A DNA stretch of 59,751 nucleotides from NCBI GenBank assembly GCA_028693055.1, contig JAQUWD010000019.1, positions 1-59,751 on the forward strand, read 5' to 3'. Both the position numbers and the translations under genes were made by a program. The stretch is from Eubacteriales bacterium (lineage in GTDB: Bacteria > Bacillota > Clostridia > Christensenellales > Aristaeellaceae). The notes beneath the pieces were generated by a model. That model did no database searches. It was not told the DNA's origin and saw only the letters and a program-made list of their open reading frames with translations. Position 1 is the stretch's first letter, and the number at the start of each line of letters is the position of its first letter. Below, in pieces: positions 34,436 to 43,268 of this stretch.

Positions 34436-35498
34436 TAGCGGAGTCGCCGATCAGCCTGTCTGCCGCCTCTCGCGCGGCTTTCATGGCTGTTGGAAAGGGT
34501 AAGGCGGATAAGGCCGCCCCGTCGATCATTTGACCGTTACTCTCTTGAAGCACGCATGCGCTGGGCATGTCTCGCAGCGTAAAGTGAAATAGCTTCATTT
34601 CCCAGATACGATGGGTGAAAACATGACGGGCAGTGCCTACCTCCCGCTCAAATGCGCAGGGGAAGCCTGCTTCTGATAATATTTCCTCCAGCTTTTCTGG
34701 ACGGGCCTCTTCTTCTATTAAGTAGAATACATAGAGGCCGTGCAATAGCCGTTCCTGACGTTTTTGCACTAATACCTGCCTGCCATAGGTCAGTAGGCAT
34801 ACAGAAACCTCAATTGTTTTTTGAGGTTTCTTTTTTTCGTGCACCGGTAATACCTCCGCGTCGCCTTCCTCTTCCGCGTTACAGCGTAAATGCCAAGGGC
34901 AAAGGTCGCACTTGGGGCTTTGAGGCGTACAAAGAACTGCGCCCAGCTCCATTAGCGCCTGATTGTAATCGCCGGGGCGGCTTTTCGGCATTCCCTGTAA
35001 CGCCAAGGCTCGGATTTCCTTTTGGACGCTAGGTATGCCAACGTCGCTTCGTATGCCGTAATAGCGGCTTAAAACACGGTATACATTGCCATCCACTGCT
35101 GGAACGGCTTCGCGAAATGCAATGCTGGCGATAGCCCCGGCAGTATAGGGGCCGATGCCCGGCAGCTTGACTATTTCATCATAGGCGCTGGGAAAAGCGC
35201 CTTGCCATTCAGCAATGATCATCTGCGCAGCCTTCTGCAGGTTTCGCGCACGGCTGTAATACCCCAAGCCTTCCCATGCTTTTAGAACCTGTTCTTGAGG
35301 CGCTTCCGCAAGCTGCTTTACAGTAGGAAAAAGCGTAAGAAAGCGGCGATAGTAATCCTTTACCGTCTCAACGCGGGTTTGCTGCAGCATGATCTCCGAT
35401 AGCCATATTCGATAGGGGTCGGCAGTATGCCGCCACGGTAAATCTCTTTTGTTTTCGTCATACCAGTCAAGCAGCGGTTTCCATGGGTTTTGCGTCAA
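34407..35498 (-). CDS. mutY: A/G-specific adenine DNA glycosylase MutY
   Basis: A 363-residue base-excision enzyme that removes adenine opposite 8-oxoguanine. The N-terminal HhH-GPD domain shows WLSEIMLQQTRVETV and LPGIGPYTAGAIASIAF, with the catalytic Asp in AVDGNVYRVL. The [4Fe-4S] ligands follow the MutY spacing C-x6-C-x2-C-x5-C (CTPQSPKCDLCPWHLRC). A NUDIX-like C-terminal domain follows from about residue 225. GGAGGG at 35510-35505 is 6 nt before TTG 35498 and directly abuts ATG 35504, so TTG is preferred; the ATGs at 35504 and 35516 are alternatives. A possible -10 (TACAAT) lies at 35532-35527. Confidence 0.93.
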   Translation of the reverse strand: MTQNPWKPLLDWYDENKRDLPWRHTADPYRIWLSEIMLQQTRVETVKDYYRRFLTLFPTVKQLAEAPQEQVLKAWEGLGYYSRARNLQKAAQMIIAEWQGAFPSAYDEIVKLPGIGPYTAGAIASIAFREAVPAVDGNVYRVLSRYYGIRSDVGIPSVQKEIRALALQGMPKSRPGDYNQALMELGAVLCTPQSPKCDLCPWHLRCNAEEEGDAEVLPVHEKKKPQKTIEVSVCLLTYGRQVLVQKRQERLLHGLYVFYLIEEEARPEKLEEILSEAGFPCAFEREVGTARHVFTHRIWEMKLFHFTLRDMPSACVLQESNGQMIDGAALSALPFPTAMKAAREAADRLIGDSATIPPADNAE

Positions 35499-35671
35499 GC
35501 CCATCCCTCCATTCATTGCATGAGCTATTGTATCATGGCTCTCAAAAGGAAATAAAATAGAAAATCAATAATATCGAGAGATATTTTTAGGATTATCAAG
35601 GAAATAAAAGAAAACAAGCTTTTTAACATGAAAATAACGAAGAATTTCGTTGATTTCTGGAAAGGAAATGC

Positions 35672-35700
35672 TTGCGCATATGAAGGAAATGACGTAAACT
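35672..35700 (+). promoter_or_regulatory. Sigma-A promoter of groESL
   Basis: TTGCGC (35672-35677) and TAAACT (35695-35700) are separated by 17 bp. The predicted start lies at about 35707, immediately before the CIRCE operator. Confidence 0.7.
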
Positions 35701-35711
35701 AACAACTGTTG

Positions 35712-35738
35712 TTAGCACTCATATTGACTGAGTGCTAA
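35712..35738 (+). promoter_or_regulatory. CIRCE operator (HrcA binding site)
   Basis: A perfect CIRCE element: TTAGCACTC (35712-35720), nine bases, GAGTGCTAA (35730-35738). HrcA bound here blocks groESL transcription except during heat shock. It sits just downstream of the promoter, in the usual position. Confidence 0.97.
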
Positions 35739-35773
35739 CAGAACGGAAGAATCATTGCAAGGAGGATATTGTC

Positions 35774-36058
35774 ATGAACGTGAAGCCTTTAGGCGACCGT
35801 GTGGTCATTAAGAACGTTGAAATGGAAGAAACCACCAAGAGCGGTATTTTGCTTACGGGAACCGCCAAGGAAAAGCCCCAGATGGCGGAAGTACTGGCTG
35901 TGGGCCCCGGTGGATTGGTTGACGGCAAGGAAGTCACCATGAACGTAAAAACGGGCGATAAGGTCATTTACAGCAAGTATGCCGGAACTGAAGTGAAGAT
36001 TGATGGTCAGGAACTGATCATCGTTCGTCAGAGCGACATTTTGGCTACCGTTGAATAA
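35774..36058 (+). CDS. groES: Co-chaperonin GroES
   Basis: A 94-residue GroES of normal length. It begins [16 protein letters not shown], contains the mobile loop region [19 protein letters not shown] and the roof-forming GPGGLVDGK, and ends DILATVE. The ATG at 35774 follows AAGGAGG at 35759-35765; the in-frame extension to 35732 overlaps the CIRCE site. It forms the cap of the GroEL folding chamber. groEL follows after 37 nt. Confidence 0.98.
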   Translation: MNVKPLGDRVVIKNVEMEETTKSGILLTGTAKEKPQMAEVLAVGPGGLVDGKEVTMNVKTGDKVIYSKYAGTEVKIDGQELIIVRQSDILATVE

Positions 36059-36083
36059 CTGTTTGCAAAGAATCGTTAAGTAG

Positions 36084-37724
<1,641 letters not shown>

Positions 37725-37737
37725 GATTCATAAAAGA

Positions 37738-37773
37738 GCCAAAGGCTTGGGAGCTTCCCAGCCTTTGGCTTTT
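37738..37773 (+). terminator. groESL terminator, left copy of duplicated hairpin
   Basis: GCCAAAGGCT (37738-37747) pairs with AGCCTTTGGC (37760-37769) with an inner GGGA/TCCC extension, followed by TTTT. The 36 bases 37738-37773 are identical to 37940-37975. The T-tract here is cut short to four T by the element that follows. Confidence 0.85.
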
Positions 37774-37777
37774 AGCG

Positions 37778-37931
37778 TGTCAAAAAAGCGCTACGCGCTT
37801 TTTCGCCAGTTAAGGGTACTGTTTGCGGCAGAGCCGCAAACTGCCCGCCCGCCCGGCAAAGCCGGGCGATACGAATGGAGTCAGGGTAGCCTTCGGGCTC
37901 CCCCGACACCCCCTTAAGGAGTTTTTCGACA
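37778..37931. mobile_element. Family B hairpin-rich element, copy 2, inside a duplicated terminator
   Basis: A 154 bp element in the opposite orientation to the copy at 16506-16658. Ends are TGTCAAAAAA (37778-37787) and TTTTTCGACA (37922-37931). The internal palindromes are the same set (AAGCGC/GCGCTT, TTTGCGGC/GCCGCAAA, GCCCGGC/GCCGGGC, GGGTAGCC/GGCTCCCC). No gene is inside. The interval 37725-38064 holds this element, its two flanking terminators and the leader of the next gene. Confidence 0.75.
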
Positions 37932-37939
37932 ATCTGAAA

Positions 37940-37976
37940 GCCAAAGGCTTGGGAGCTTCCCAGCCTTTGGCTTTTT
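37940..37976 (+). terminator. groESL terminator, right copy of duplicated hairpin
   Basis: This is the same 36 base hairpin and T-tract as 37738-37773, extended here to TTTTTCTTTT. It retains the full T-tract and is probably the more efficient copy. Confidence 0.85.
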
Positions 37977-38023
37977 CTTTTGGAACAATATGTGATTTTA
38001 TAGCAAAAACGAGATGTATGAAG

Positions 38024-38060
38024 ATCGCCCTCCGATGCCATGCTAGGCACAGGGGGCGAT
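38024..38060 (+). promoter_or_regulatory. Hairpin covering the ribosome site of the next gene
   Basis: ATCGCCCTC (38024-38032) pairs with GGGGGCGAT (38052-38060), nine pairs including one G-U. The second strand contains the only Shine-Dalgarno-like sequence (GGGGGCG) for the gene starting at 38065, so the folded form would hide it. Function as a translational switch is inference. Confidence 0.45.
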
Positions 38061-38064
38061 TGAA

Positions 38065-38493
38065 ATGAATGGAAACGCGGAGCTTTTAAACTTCATTTAC
38101 CAAAATGCCGAGATGGGCGTTCATACGCTGGAACAGCTAGTAAAAATCGTGAAGCATGAACCGTTGAAAAAGCATCTTTCGGCGCAGCGCAAGGAATACG
38201 ACGATATCATGACCGAGGCGGGAAAACTGTTGAAGGAGAACTTATGCAAGGAAAAGGAAATTTCGGCCTTAGACCGTCTTAAAACCTACATGATGATTTC
38301 CGCTCAAACGGTTTGCAACCGTTCGGACGCGCATATCGCCGAAATGCTGATTATCGGTAGCAATATGGGGGTTCTGGACGCGACCAAGCAGCTCAAACGC
38401 TATCCGCATGCGGGACCGGAAATTACGGATTTGATGCAGCGTCTGCTGCACTTTGAAGAAAACAACGTACAGCGGTTGAAGGATTTCCTCTAA
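38065..38493 (+). CDS. Unknown helical protein, possibly ferritin-like fold
   Basis: A 142-residue soluble protein that I do not firmly recognise. It is predicted to be almost entirely helical, with long amphipathic stretches (LLNFIYQNAEMGVHTLEQLVKIV, DRLKTYMMISAQTVCNRSDAHIAEMLIIGSN in shorter terms) reminiscent of four-helix or ferritin-like proteins such as DUF2383-type spore or stress proteins. There are no clear metal-binding ExxH pairs, no signal peptide and no transmembrane segment. The start ATG follows a GC-rich hairpin that hides its ribosome site. A short terminator follows at 38571. Confidence 0.75.
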   Translation: MNGNAELLNFIYQNAEMGVHTLEQLVKIVKHEPLKKHLSAQRKEYDDIMTEAGKLLKENLCKEKEISALDRLKTYMMISAQTVCNRSDAHIAEMLIIGSNMGVLDATKQLKRYPHAGPEITDLMQRLLHFEENNVQRLKDFL

Positions 38494-38570
38494 GTACCGT
38501 TCATCATTCCAATTGGCTTGGCTATCTTTTGACCCAATTGGAAGTTAACATATCGCTCATAAGCAATTGA

Positions 38571-38591
38571 CAGGCAATCGCCTGCTTTTTT
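38571..38591 (+). terminator. Intrinsic terminator after the helical protein gene
   Basis: CAGGC AATC GCCTG (38571-38584) followed by CTTTTTT. An additional inverted pair TCCAATTGG/CCAATTGGA lies just upstream (about 38515-38542). Confidence 0.7.
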
Positions 38592-38614
38592 AACTTTCTT
38601 ACGGGGCATGCTAT

Positions 38615-39961
38615 TTATTGCGCGTCCTTGCGACAAAGCACGGACTTTTTGTAGTAAATGGATAATAGAATGCTGCATGCGATCCAGCCTACGGGATATG
38701 CAAAGGTTAATACGGTAAAGGAATTGTTAAAAAGCACTCGGTTTGCATATAAGTATAGCTGCCTTAACACCACAAAGGAAAACAGCATGATTAGCATGGG
38801 CTTATTAGCTTGACCAACTCCCCGCAGCGCACCGCCAAAGACTTGGTTAAAGCACATCGTAAAATAGAAGGGCGAGATCATAGTGATAAAATAAACGCCA
38901 TAGCGCAGCACCTCTTCATCGGTGCTAAAAAGCAGCATCATGGGGCGGGCGCAAAGGATTAAAAGGCCGCTTAGCAGTATTGTGACGGAAACCGCCATGA
39001 TCAACGACTGCTTGATGCCGTCTCGGGCGCGTTTTAGCTTTTTGGCTCCAAAGTTTTGCCCCACAAAGGTGGTGGAGGCCAAAGCGATGGATTGCATAGG
39101 AATCAACAAAAAGACGTCCAACTTGTTATAGCCCGACCAGCCCGCCATGCAGGCGGAACCGAAGAAATTGATATAGGATTGGACGAATACGTTCGAAAAA
39201 GACGTGATTGCCTGCTGTATACCCGAAGGTAGCCCGATGGACAGGATCCGCTTGAACATGGTAAGCTTCAAGCATAAATCCTTCCAGCGGATCCCGTAGG
39301 GGGCGTGATCTCGGGTGAGAACGAACAGCACCAGCACGGCGGATAAAAACTGAGAGATGATTGTGGCGTAAGCAACGCCCTCCACTCCCATATGAAATAC
39401 GATGACAAATAAAAGGTCCAAGATCGTGTTGATGATGGCGGAAAAGCATAAGAAATAGAGGGGACGGCGGGAATCGCCCACCGCGCGAAGAATGCCGGAG
39501 CCCATATTGTAGATCATCAGCCCGGACATACCACCAAAGTAAATGTTAAGGTATCGCTGCGCTTCGCCAAAAACGTCCTCCGGGGTGGACATCATGCGCA
39601 GCATAGGGTCTACAAGCAATATGCCAAGGCCTGTAGCCAGCACGGACATCAACAGCGTGAAGGAAATGGTGGTATGAACCGCGTCGTGAAGCTCCTTATA
39701 CTCGTGCGCGCCGTAGCATTGAGAAATCACAACGCTGGCGCCGGTAGAAATACCGGCAAACAGACCTACCAGCATATTTACAATGCTGGAGGTACTACCA
39801 ACCGCCGCCAACGCCTCCTTGCCGACAAAACGTCCGACTACAATGGTATCCACCGTATTGTACAGCTGTTGAAAAAGCAGCCCGATCGCCATAGGTATGG
39901 CAAAACTAATTAGTTGTTTCCAGATAACGCCCTCCGTCATGTCGGACGCGCCCTGTTTCAT
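38615..39961 (-). CDS. MATE family efflux transporter
   Basis: A 448-residue multidrug/toxin extrusion protein with twelve predicted membrane helices in two homologous halves. Family blocks are IPMAIGLLFQQLYNTVDTIVVGRFVG near the N-terminus, GISTGASVVISQCYGA, and in the second half GLPSGIQQAITSFSNVFVQSYIN and ASTTFVGQNFGAKK. The frame is open far upstream to 40663, but that part is antisense to ireB and ruvX and has no homology. The start at 39961 gives MKQGASDMTEGVIWKQL; AGGAGG lies about 19 nt before it, so the start could also be the in-frame ATG at 39940. Substrate is unknown. Confidence 0.92.
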   Translation of the reverse strand: MKQGASDMTEGVIWKQLISFAIPMAIGLLFQQLYNTVDTIVVGRFVGKEALAAVGSTSSIVNMLVGLFAGISTGASVVISQCYGAHEYKELHDAVHTTISFTLLMSVLATGLGILLVDPMLRMMSTPEDVFGEAQRYLNIYFGGMSGLMIYNMGSGILRAVGDSRRPLYFLCFSAIINTILDLLFVIVFHMGVEGVAYATIISQFLSAVLVLFVLTRDHAPYGIRWKDLCLKLTMFKRILSIGLPSGIQQAITSFSNVFVQSYINFFGSACMAGWSGYNKLDVFLLIPMQSIALASTTFVGQNFGAKKLKRARDGIKQSLIMAVSVTILLSGLLILCARPMMLLFSTDEEVLRYGVYFITMISPFYFTMCFNQVFGGALRGVGQANKPMLIMLFSFVVLRQLYLYANRVLFNNSFTVLTFAYPVGWIACSILLSIYYKKSVLCRKDAQ

Positions 39962-40023
39962 AAGCCTGCCCGTAGTTATGCCTCCTGAGCGGCCAAAATG
40001 GCCGTTTTTCTGTACTGCCATTA

Positions 40024-40066
40024 AGCATATCACAAAGGAAGCCCATTGGTCAAATGGGTCAATGGG
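40024..40066 (-). promoter_or_regulatory. MATE gene promoter with overlapping inverted repeat
   Basis: On the minus strand, TTGACC (40053-40048) and TATGCT (40029-40024) are 18 bp apart. The -35 is overlapped by an inverted repeat, CCCATTG (40042-40048) and CAATGGG (40060-40066), a candidate repressor or activator site. Confidence 0.5.
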
Positions 40067-40088
40067 TAACCTCTCAGAAAATACACGC

Positions 40089-40117
40089 TTTCCTTTTACT
40101 ATATTTAGGTGTATAAT
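40089..40117 (+). promoter_or_regulatory. Promoter for ireB-ruvX
   Basis: A perfect TATAAT at 40112-40117, with a weak -35 TTTCCT (40089-40094) 17 bp upstream. It is 37 nt before the ireB start. Confidence 0.6.
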
Positions 40118-40153
40118 CAAATGGTATGACCTCAGTGAAGGAGGGACTTTTTC

Positions 40154-40414
40154 ATGACGGAGCAGAACGGCACGGCCAAGTTCACCCCAGTGCTCGAGGG
40201 CGCACGGGATGCGGGCGCCATTCTTCGGCATGTATATCGTGCCTTGCAGGCAAAAGGATACGATCCAGTTACGCAGCTGGTAGGGTATCTGATTTCCGGC
40301 GATCCTACCTATATTACCAGCTATGGACAAGCCCGTAGCATGATTTGTCGTCTGGAGCGGGACGAGATTATGGAAGAGTTGGTGCGCGTCTATTTGCAGG
40401 GGCTTGACAACTGA
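40154..40414 (+). CDS. IreB family regulatory phosphoprotein
   Basis: An 86-residue protein of the UPF0297/IreB family. The core [21 protein letters not shown] is diagnostic, followed by [22 protein letters not shown]. In Enterococcus IreB is a substrate of the PASTA kinase IreK and negatively affects cephalosporin resistance; N-terminal Thr/Ser residues are present here (FTPVLEG). AAGGAGG at 40139-40145 supports the start. The stop overlaps the ruvX start by one base (TGATG). Confidence 0.95.
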   Translation: MTEQNGTAKFTPVLEGARDAGAILRHVYRALQAKGYDPVTQLVGYLISGDPTYITSYGQARSMICRLERDEIMEELVRVYLQGLDN

Positions 40415-40842
40415 TGGGACGTGTTGTTGCTCTTGACGTAGGGGACGTGCGCATCGGCGTTGCCATTTCTGACCCCACCTGTACCATCGCACAGCCGTTG
40501 GAGGTATACCGTCGTATCGGTTATGGCCCTGACAGCAAATATGTACTGGGCCTTTGCCAGCGGTATGAGACGAATCAGGTGTTATTAGGTTTGCCCTTGA
40601 ACATGGATGGAAGCCGTGGCGGGCAGGCGCAGAAGGCTGCCGCCTTTGGCGAGGTGCTTGCAAAAGCCGGGCTCACCGTGTTTTATCAGGACGAGCGCAT
40701 GACTACAGTGACGGCCGAGCGCGTGTTGATAGACGGTAGCGTACGCCGTGAAGATCGAAAACAATATGTAGATAAGCTGGCGGCAGCTGTGATCTTAGAA
40801 CAATGGATCGCCTCTGGACAGGGGACGACGGAAAGAGAGTAG
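40414..40842 (+). CDS. ruvX: RuvX/YqgF, putative Holliday junction resolvase or pre-16S rRNA nuclease
   Basis: A 142-residue RNase H-like fold protein. The first catalytic Asp is in ALDVGDVRIGVAISD (residues 6-20), the second acidic motif is LLGLPLNMDGS, and the third is YQDERMTT with AERVL. In E. coli YqgF matures the 16S rRNA 5' end; a Holliday junction activity has been proposed in others. It is translationally coupled to ireB, with the DUF1292 gene after 1 nt, in an arrangement conserved across Bacillota. Confidence 0.96.
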   Translation: MGRVVALDVGDVRIGVAISDPTCTIAQPLEVYRRIGYGPDSKYVLGLCQRYETNQVLLGLPLNMDGSRGGQAQKAAAFGEVLAKAGLTVFYQDERMTTVTAERVLIDGSVRREDRKQYVDKLAAAVILEQWIASGQGTTERE

Positions 40843-40843
40843 T

Positions 40844-41191
40844 ATGAAAGAAAACGAGAACATGGTTCAATTACAGGACGAAAACGGGAAGGACGTTAAT
40901 TTTGAGCATCTCATGACCTTGGAGCATAAGGGCAGCTACTATGTGCTGCTAGAGGCTACCGAGGATATGGACGATTGCAAGCAGGGCGAGGCCATTATCC
41001 TGAAGATCGTCCGGGACGAAAGCAGCGGCGAGGACGTGTACGCCACCATTGAGGATGAGGACGAGTTTAACGCAGTATTTGATAAGTGTATGGCTGCCAT
41101 GGAGGAAGAGGACAGTATGGCAGAGGCGCTAGAGCTGGAGCCAGATGATGTCGAGGACGTTGACGCCGACGACGATGACGACGAGGAATAA
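40844..41191 (+). CDS. DUF1292 (YrzB-like) protein with acidic tail
   Basis: A 115-residue protein. The DUF1292 core comprises VQLQDENGKDVNFEHLMTLEHKGSYYVLLEA and the GEAIILKIVRDE, FNAVFDKCMAAME segments. The last 25 residues are a run of Asp/Glu (DVDADDDDDEE). Function is unknown, but the ireB-ruvX-DUF1292 order is conserved. The start at 40844 is 1 nt after the ruvX stop, with AGAGAG upstream. Confidence 0.92.
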   Translation: MKENENMVQLQDENGKDVNFEHLMTLEHKGSYYVLLEATEDMDDCKQGEAIILKIVRDESSGEDVYATIEDEDEFNAVFDKCMAAMEEEDSMAEALELEPDDVEDVDADDDDDEE

Positions 41192-41194
41192 GGC

Positions 41195-41773
41195 ATGCCA
41201 AGAGTTCTAGGCGAGCATATCATGCTAAGAGAATATCAAGCCGAGGATATCGGCTCCATTCGCAGCTGGGTTAACGATGCAGAAACGACGCGTTTTCTAT
41301 CCACCCGCTTCTGGCCCGCTCAAACAATGGTAGACAGCGAAGAATTTTTGCAGCATATGCTGCAAAGCAGTCACAATGCTTATAATTTTGTGATTGCATC
41401 CATCGAAGACGGGCGGTATTTGGGTCAGTTGGATATGTTCCGACTGGATTGGCGGTTGCGTTGCGGCGAACTGGGTATGGTAATCGCCAGCGCCGACGAT
41501 CGCGGTCGCGGTGTGGGAACAGAAGCGCTTCAGCTCATGCAGCGCTTTGGGTTCCTGACGGCGGGCATGGAACGGATTGAGCTGGAAGTGGAGATGGGCA
41601 ATGCTGCCGCTCTACGCTGCTATCAAAAGGCGGGCTTCATGCTGGAAGGCGTAAAGCGGCACGCTTATTATCGAGATGGGCAGTTTACGGACATCGGTAT
41701 CATGAGCGTACTGTCCGATGAGTGGCGGCAGCGGAACGGCGCTGCTTCGTCAGACACCAAAGTCTCTGTTTAG
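41195..41773 (+). CDS. GNAT family N-acetyltransferase (RimJ/RimL type)
   Basis: A 192-residue acetyltransferase. The acetyl-CoA binding motif is DDRGRGVGTEALQLMQRFGF near 108-127, preceded by LGMVIAS and followed by IELEVEMGNAAALRCYQKAGF, the typical motif B. The best family match by eye is RimJ/RimL, which acetylates protein N-termini or small amines; substrate is unknown. It follows the DUF1292 gene after 3 nt and ends before a good terminator, so it is the last gene of the ireB operon. Confidence 0.9.
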   Translation: MPRVLGEHIMLREYQAEDIGSIRSWVNDAETTRFLSTRFWPAQTMVDSEEFLQHMLQSSHNAYNFVIASIEDGRYLGQLDMFRLDWRLRCGELGMVIASADDRGRGVGTEALQLMQRFGFLTAGMERIELEVEMGNAAALRCYQKAGFMLEGVKRHAYYRDGQFTDIGIMSVLSDEWRQRNGAASSDTKVSV

Positions 41774-41784
41774 GCATAAAATAG

Positions 41785-41819
41785 ACCATCCCGATTCATG
41801 CTGTGGCGGGATGGTTTTC
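41785..41819 (+). terminator. Terminator of the ireB operon
   Basis: ACCATCCCG (41785-41793) pairs with CGGGATGGT (41807-41815) and is followed by TTTTCTTA. Confidence 0.85.
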
Positions 41820-41838
41820 TTATGGAGTGCGCGGGGGA

Positions 41839-41868
41839 TTGACTTTGCACCCCCGTTTCGGATAGAAT
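41839..41868 (+). promoter_or_regulatory. Promoter for aspartate kinase gene
   Basis: TTGACT (41839-41844) and TAGAAT (41863-41868) separated by 18 bp, about 47 nt before the start codon. No lysine riboswitch is visible in this short leader. Confidence 0.75.
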
Positions 41869-41914
41869 AAATCCCTGTGAGGATATATTCCTCTTTACAG
41901 GCTGGAGGGAAACG

Positions 41915-43237
41915 ATGATGGGCAAGATTGTTGCGAAGTTTGGCGGTAGTTCCCTATCGGATGCTACGCAGTTTAAAAAGGTAAAAGGCATTATCGAAAA
42001 GGATGAGCGGCGCTGTTATGTGGTGCCCAGTGCGCCCGGCAGACGATTTTCGGATGATGAAAAGGTCACTGATCTTTTGTACCGTACCTTTCGTGCCAAA
42101 CGGGATGGCGAGGATTATCATCTTCCCTTTCGTCTCATTCGTCAGCGCTTTATGGAAATCGCCAGCGACCTAATGCTGTCCATCGACATCAAGGCCCATT
42201 TGGATAGGATTGAAGCCGCCGTTGAGGCAGGAGCCAGCGAGGATTTCTGCGCCAGCAGGGGCGAGTATTTAAACGGTCTGCTGTTGGCAGATTATTTGGG
42301 ATACACCTTCGTGGATCCCAAAGACCTGATCTTTTTTTTCAACGATGGAAGCTTCGACAGCGAGCGTACCCATCAGGTGATGGCGAAACGGTTGGAGCAG
42401 GTTCCTAGAGCGGTGATTCCCGGCTTCTATGGCAGCATTGGAGACGGGGAAATCCATACCTTTTCACGGGGTGGAAGCGATGTGACAGGCTCCATTGTGG
42501 CGCGAGCCGCCTACGCGGAGCTTTACGAAAACTGGACGGACGTCAACGGCTTTTTGATGGCGGATCCCCACATCGTGCCCAACGCTCGACCCATCCGCCA
42601 TATTACCTACCGCGAGCTGAGAGAGCTATCCTACATGGGGGCAACGGTGCTGCACGAGGACAGCGTCTTCCCGGTGCACCGCGCGGGCATACCCACCAAC
42701 ATCCGCAATACCAATGATCCCGATAACGAAGGCACTATGATCATGCATGGCGCGGTAGAGGAGCACAATCCTTACGTCATCACTGGCATTGCCGGACGGC
42801 TGGGTTTCAGCGTTCTAAGCGTGGAAAAAGCCATGATGAACAGCGAAATCGGCTTTGGCCGCAAGGTGCTTCAAGCGGTTGAGGAAAACGGGCTTTCCTT
42901 TGAGCACATGCCTACCGGCATCGATACCATGTGTGTGGTGCTGCCCACCGCAGAGCTAGAGCCGGTGAAAAAGCAGGTGGTGAAGCGCATCATGGAGCTG
43001 ACCGCCCCCGATGCGTTAACCATACATGACCATATGGGTATTATCGCCACAGTCGGACGCGGTATGGTACACAATCCCGGCACGGCAGCCCGCCTTTTCT
43101 CCGCCCTTAGCAGAGAAAAGGTCAACGTTCGCATGATAGATCAAGGTAGCAGTGAGCTAAGTATTTTGGTTGGTGTGGACGGTTCTGAATTTCAAAGAGC
43201 TATTCACGCGATTTACGATGAATTTGTCAAGGAATGA
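41915..43237 (+). CDS. lysC: Aspartate kinase
   Basis: A 440-residue amino acid kinase that phosphorylates aspartate as the first step to lysine, threonine and methionine. The N-terminal kinase motif is VAKFGGSSLSD, with FSRGGSDVTGSIVARA and WTDVNGFLMADP further on. Two ACT regulatory domains follow from about residue 300 (ITGIAGRLGFSVLSVEKAMM and IIATVGRGMVHNPGTAARLFSAL). Size and domain order fit a monofunctional enzyme. Two consecutive ATGs (41915, 41918) lie after GGAGGG; the choice between them is open. No other pathway gene is next to it. Confidence 0.93.
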   Translation: MMGKIVAKFGGSSLSDATQFKKVKGIIEKDERRCYVVPSAPGRRFSDDEKVTDLLYRTFRAKRDGEDYHLPFRLIRQRFMEIASDLMLSIDIKAHLDRIEAAVEAGASEDFCASRGEYLNGLLLADYLGYTFVDPKDLIFFFNDGSFDSERTHQVMAKRLEQVPRAVIPGFYGSIGDGEIHTFSRGGSDVTGSIVARAAYAELYENWTDVNGFLMADPHIVPNARPIRHITYRELRELSYMGATVLHEDSVFPVHRAGIPTNIRNTNDPDNEGTMIMHGAVEEHNPYVITGIAGRLGFSVLSVEKAMMNSEIGFGRKVLQAVEENGLSFEHMPTGIDTMCVVLPTAELEPVKKQVVKRIMELTAPDALTIHDHMGIIATVGRGMVHNPGTAARLFSALSREKVNVRMIDQGSSELSILVGVDGSEFQRAIHAIYDEFVKE

Positions 43238-43268
43238 CGGTCAAAGGCCGGAAAAAGGGGCGATACGG

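Noticed and set aside
39990..40009. Terminator-like hairpin CGGCCA/TGGCCG followed by TTTTT
   Set aside because: On the plus strand it would end no known transcript; on the minus strand it is within the MATE leader and lacks a T-tract.
39962..40663. N-terminal extension of the MATE reading frame
   Set aside because: It is antisense to ireB and ruvX, has low-quality composition, and the MATE family begins at about 39961.
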